A program made the translations under genes and the position numbers. Positions 63,035 through 64,000 of a stretch of DNA of 64,000 bases are shown one piece after another. Each line of letters starts with the position of its first letter. Position 1 is the stretch's first letter. The stretch covers positions 93,491 to 157,490 of the forward strand of contig JAJZDZ010000007.1 in NCBI GenBank assembly GCA_021851325.1, given 5' to 3'. Origin of the DNA: Pseudomonadota bacterium. GTDB taxonomy: Bacteria; Pseudomonadota; Alphaproteobacteria; Micropepsales; Micropepsaceae. Below the pieces are notes generated by a model. The model was not told the DNA's origin, ran no database searches, and worked only from the letters and a program-made list of their open reading frames with translations.

Positions 63035-64000
63035 ATGGAAGACACGATAGCTCAAACCCTCGGCGTGGACATCTCCAAAGATGCGCTCGATGCCTATCTG
63101 CACCCGCAAGGCATTGCGCAGCGGTTCCCGAATAATATCAAAGGCTTCAAAGCTCTACTGGCATGGCTGGCGGATGCGAACCCCGCACGCATCGTCTTCG
63201 AGCCGACCGGCGCCTACCATCATGACTTCGAGCGGCATCTGACCAAAGTCGGCCTGCCACTTGTAAAGATCAATCCGCGTCAGGCTCGCCGCTTCGCCGA
63301 GGCGATCGGCGTCCACGCCAAGACCGATGCCGTCGATGCGGCCATGCTCGCCCGCTTCGGCGCAATGCTGGAACCTCCGGTCCGTGCCGCTGTCAGCTCG
63401 ATCCTCGACGACATGAAAGAATTGCATGTGGCAAGGCTGGCTCTCGTCAAAGATCGTGTCGCAGCGCGCAACCGGGCTCATACCCGTCGCTCCGCTCTGC
63501 TCAAGCGTCAGGCGGGCGAGCGTCTGCGTCAGGTTGAGCGTCAGATCGCAGCCATCGATGAAGCCCTCATGGCCTGCCTTCAAAGTGATGCCGCGCTCAA
63601 GGCCCGCTTCGACATCCTTCTCAGCATTCCCGGCCTGGGCGAAACAACGGCGATGGCCATCCTGATCGACATGCCCGAGCTGGGCCACATCGAGCACAAA
63701 TGCGTCGCCAGCCTGGCCGGGCTGGCTCCCATAGCGCGGGACTCCGGACAACGTTCCGGAAAGCGAACGATCCGCGGCGGACGCGCGCAATTGCGTCAAT
63801 CCCTCTATATGCCCGCCCTCGTCGCTGTCCGCTTCAATGCCGATCTCAAGGACAAATACCGCGCCCTCATCACAGCCGGAAAGCCAGCCAAGGTCGCTCT
63901 CACCGCCATCATGCGAAAGCTCCTCATTCTGGCCAACGCCCTGCTCAGAGACGGAAGAATGTGGACGCCAAATCTGGCTTGATAATCACGGATACTCTAG
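62945..64000 (+). mobile_element. IS110-family insertion sequence, apparently complete
   Basis: Transposase with a 90-base non-coding left part. A short matching terminus is seen: CTAGAGT at 62945-62951 and its reverse complement ACTCTAG at 63994-64000. The right end is defined by comparison with the fragment at 62007-62324, where identity ends within a base of the window edge. The exact left end is uncertain; the hairpin-rich stretch from 62869 may also belong to the element or to the IS630 remnant. Confidence 0.7.
63035..63982 (+). CDS. IS110-family transposase (DEDD recombinase)
   Basis: 315 residues. N-terminal RuvC-like DEDD domain: TLGVDISKDALDAYLHP with the first Asp, RIVFEPTGAYHHDFERHL with Glu, KINPRQARRFAEAIGVHAKTDAVDA with the Asp pair. 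C-terminal transposase_20 domain with FDILLSIPGLGETTAMAIL and the Ser-containing IARDSGQRSGKRTIRGGR. Intact frame, so it may be active. Catalyses strand exchange at short target sequences. Confidence 0.95.
   Translation: MEDTIAQTLGVDISKDALDAYLHPQGIAQRFPNNIKGFKALLAWLADANPARIVFEPTGAYHHDFERHLTKVGLPLVKINPRQARRFAEAIGVHAKTDAVDAAMLARFGAMLEPPVRAAVSSILDDMKELHVARLALVKDRVAARNRAHTRRSALLKRQAGERLRQVERQIAAIDEALMACLQSDAALKARFDILLSIPGLGETTAMAILIDMPELGHIEHKCVASLAGLAPIARDSGQRSGKRTIRGGRAQLRQSLYMPALVAVRFNADLKDKYRALITAGKPAKVALTAIMRKLLILANALLRDGRMWTPNLA

Noticed and set aside
63155..63799. 214-codon minus-strand frame inside the IS110 element
   Set aside because: It is the antisense of the transposase and has no independent features.

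Overview
The window looks like a stretch of an alphaproteobacterial chromosome of fairly high GC. The gene families support this: a DUF3126 protein, an NDUFS4-like accessory subunit of complex I, a CoxG/CoxM/CoxS/XdhC molybdenum-hydroxylase set, sdhCDA, tpiA, secG and pyrG close together, and a rpe-heparinase pair. No genus can be named from the sequence alone. Most of it is dense housekeeping DNA with short operons joined by ATGA, GTGA or TGATG stop-start overlaps. The two ends differ: the first 3.2 kb is gene-poor with a very AT-rich patch, and the last 2.3 kb is mobile-element debris.

Layout. 0-5.7 kb: an M28-like protein without its metal site, a diheme cytochrome c, a long gap with an AT-rich island, and a two-gene ABC exporter. 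5.7-10.5 kb: an OmpR-type response regulator and sensor kinase, divergent from a polyprenyl-phosphate glycosyltransferase (GT2-GtrA), a PAP2-like membrane phosphatase and a methyltransferase-like membrane protein, which together suggest an envelope-lipid modification module. 10.5-14.7 kb: panD, a DUF3617 protein, a sirtuin, a ClpP-like protein and a GH13 glucosidase. 14.7-22 kb (minus strand): a molybdenum-hydroxylase operon (coxG, 2Fe-2S subunit, FAD subunit, xdhC), a second two-component pair, a fused molybdopterin-binding/cytidylyltransferase and an IscU-like protein. The catalytic large subunit is absent. 22-29.4 kb: a double cold-shock protein, DUF192, tRNA-Pro, an NDUFS4-like protein, tRNA-Arg, an M61 peptidase, an enoyl-CoA hydratase, a glycine-zipper lipoprotein and a lactone oxidase. 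29.5-35 kb: two sulfur/amino-acid operons (POT transporter-metC-hisI and cysK-sseA-GNAT).

35-44 kb: a photolyase divergent from an MFS symporter, DUF4337, a divergent polysaccharide deacetylase, and ppiD-trpE divergent from tpiA. 44-51 kb: a degenerate receiver protein, a small lipoprotein, secG, pyrG, DUF3126, small membrane proteins, a PhoH ATPase and a gamma-carbonic anhydrase-like protein. 51-54.9 kb: a full-length M1 aminopeptidase homologue that has lost all zinc ligands, followed by an NhaR-like LysR regulator. 54.9-61.7 kb: sdhCDA on the minus strand, and rpe, heparinase, methyltransferase and then sdhB on the plus strand, so the succinate dehydrogenase genes are split. Immediately after the sdhB stop lies the 3' part of a tRNA-Leu gene (probable attachment-site scar), then an interrupted unknown ORF, an IS110-family 3' fragment, a broken IS630-family transposase and an apparently intact IS110-family element that ends at the window edge.

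The points most worth following up are: the inactive M1 peptidase; the molybdenum-hydroxylase operon without its large subunit; the tRNA-Leu scar beside the split sdhB; the non-coding leader of the IS110 element, which could encode a bridge RNA; and several 'degenerate active site' proteins (M28-like, PAP2-like, ClpP-like, receiver).
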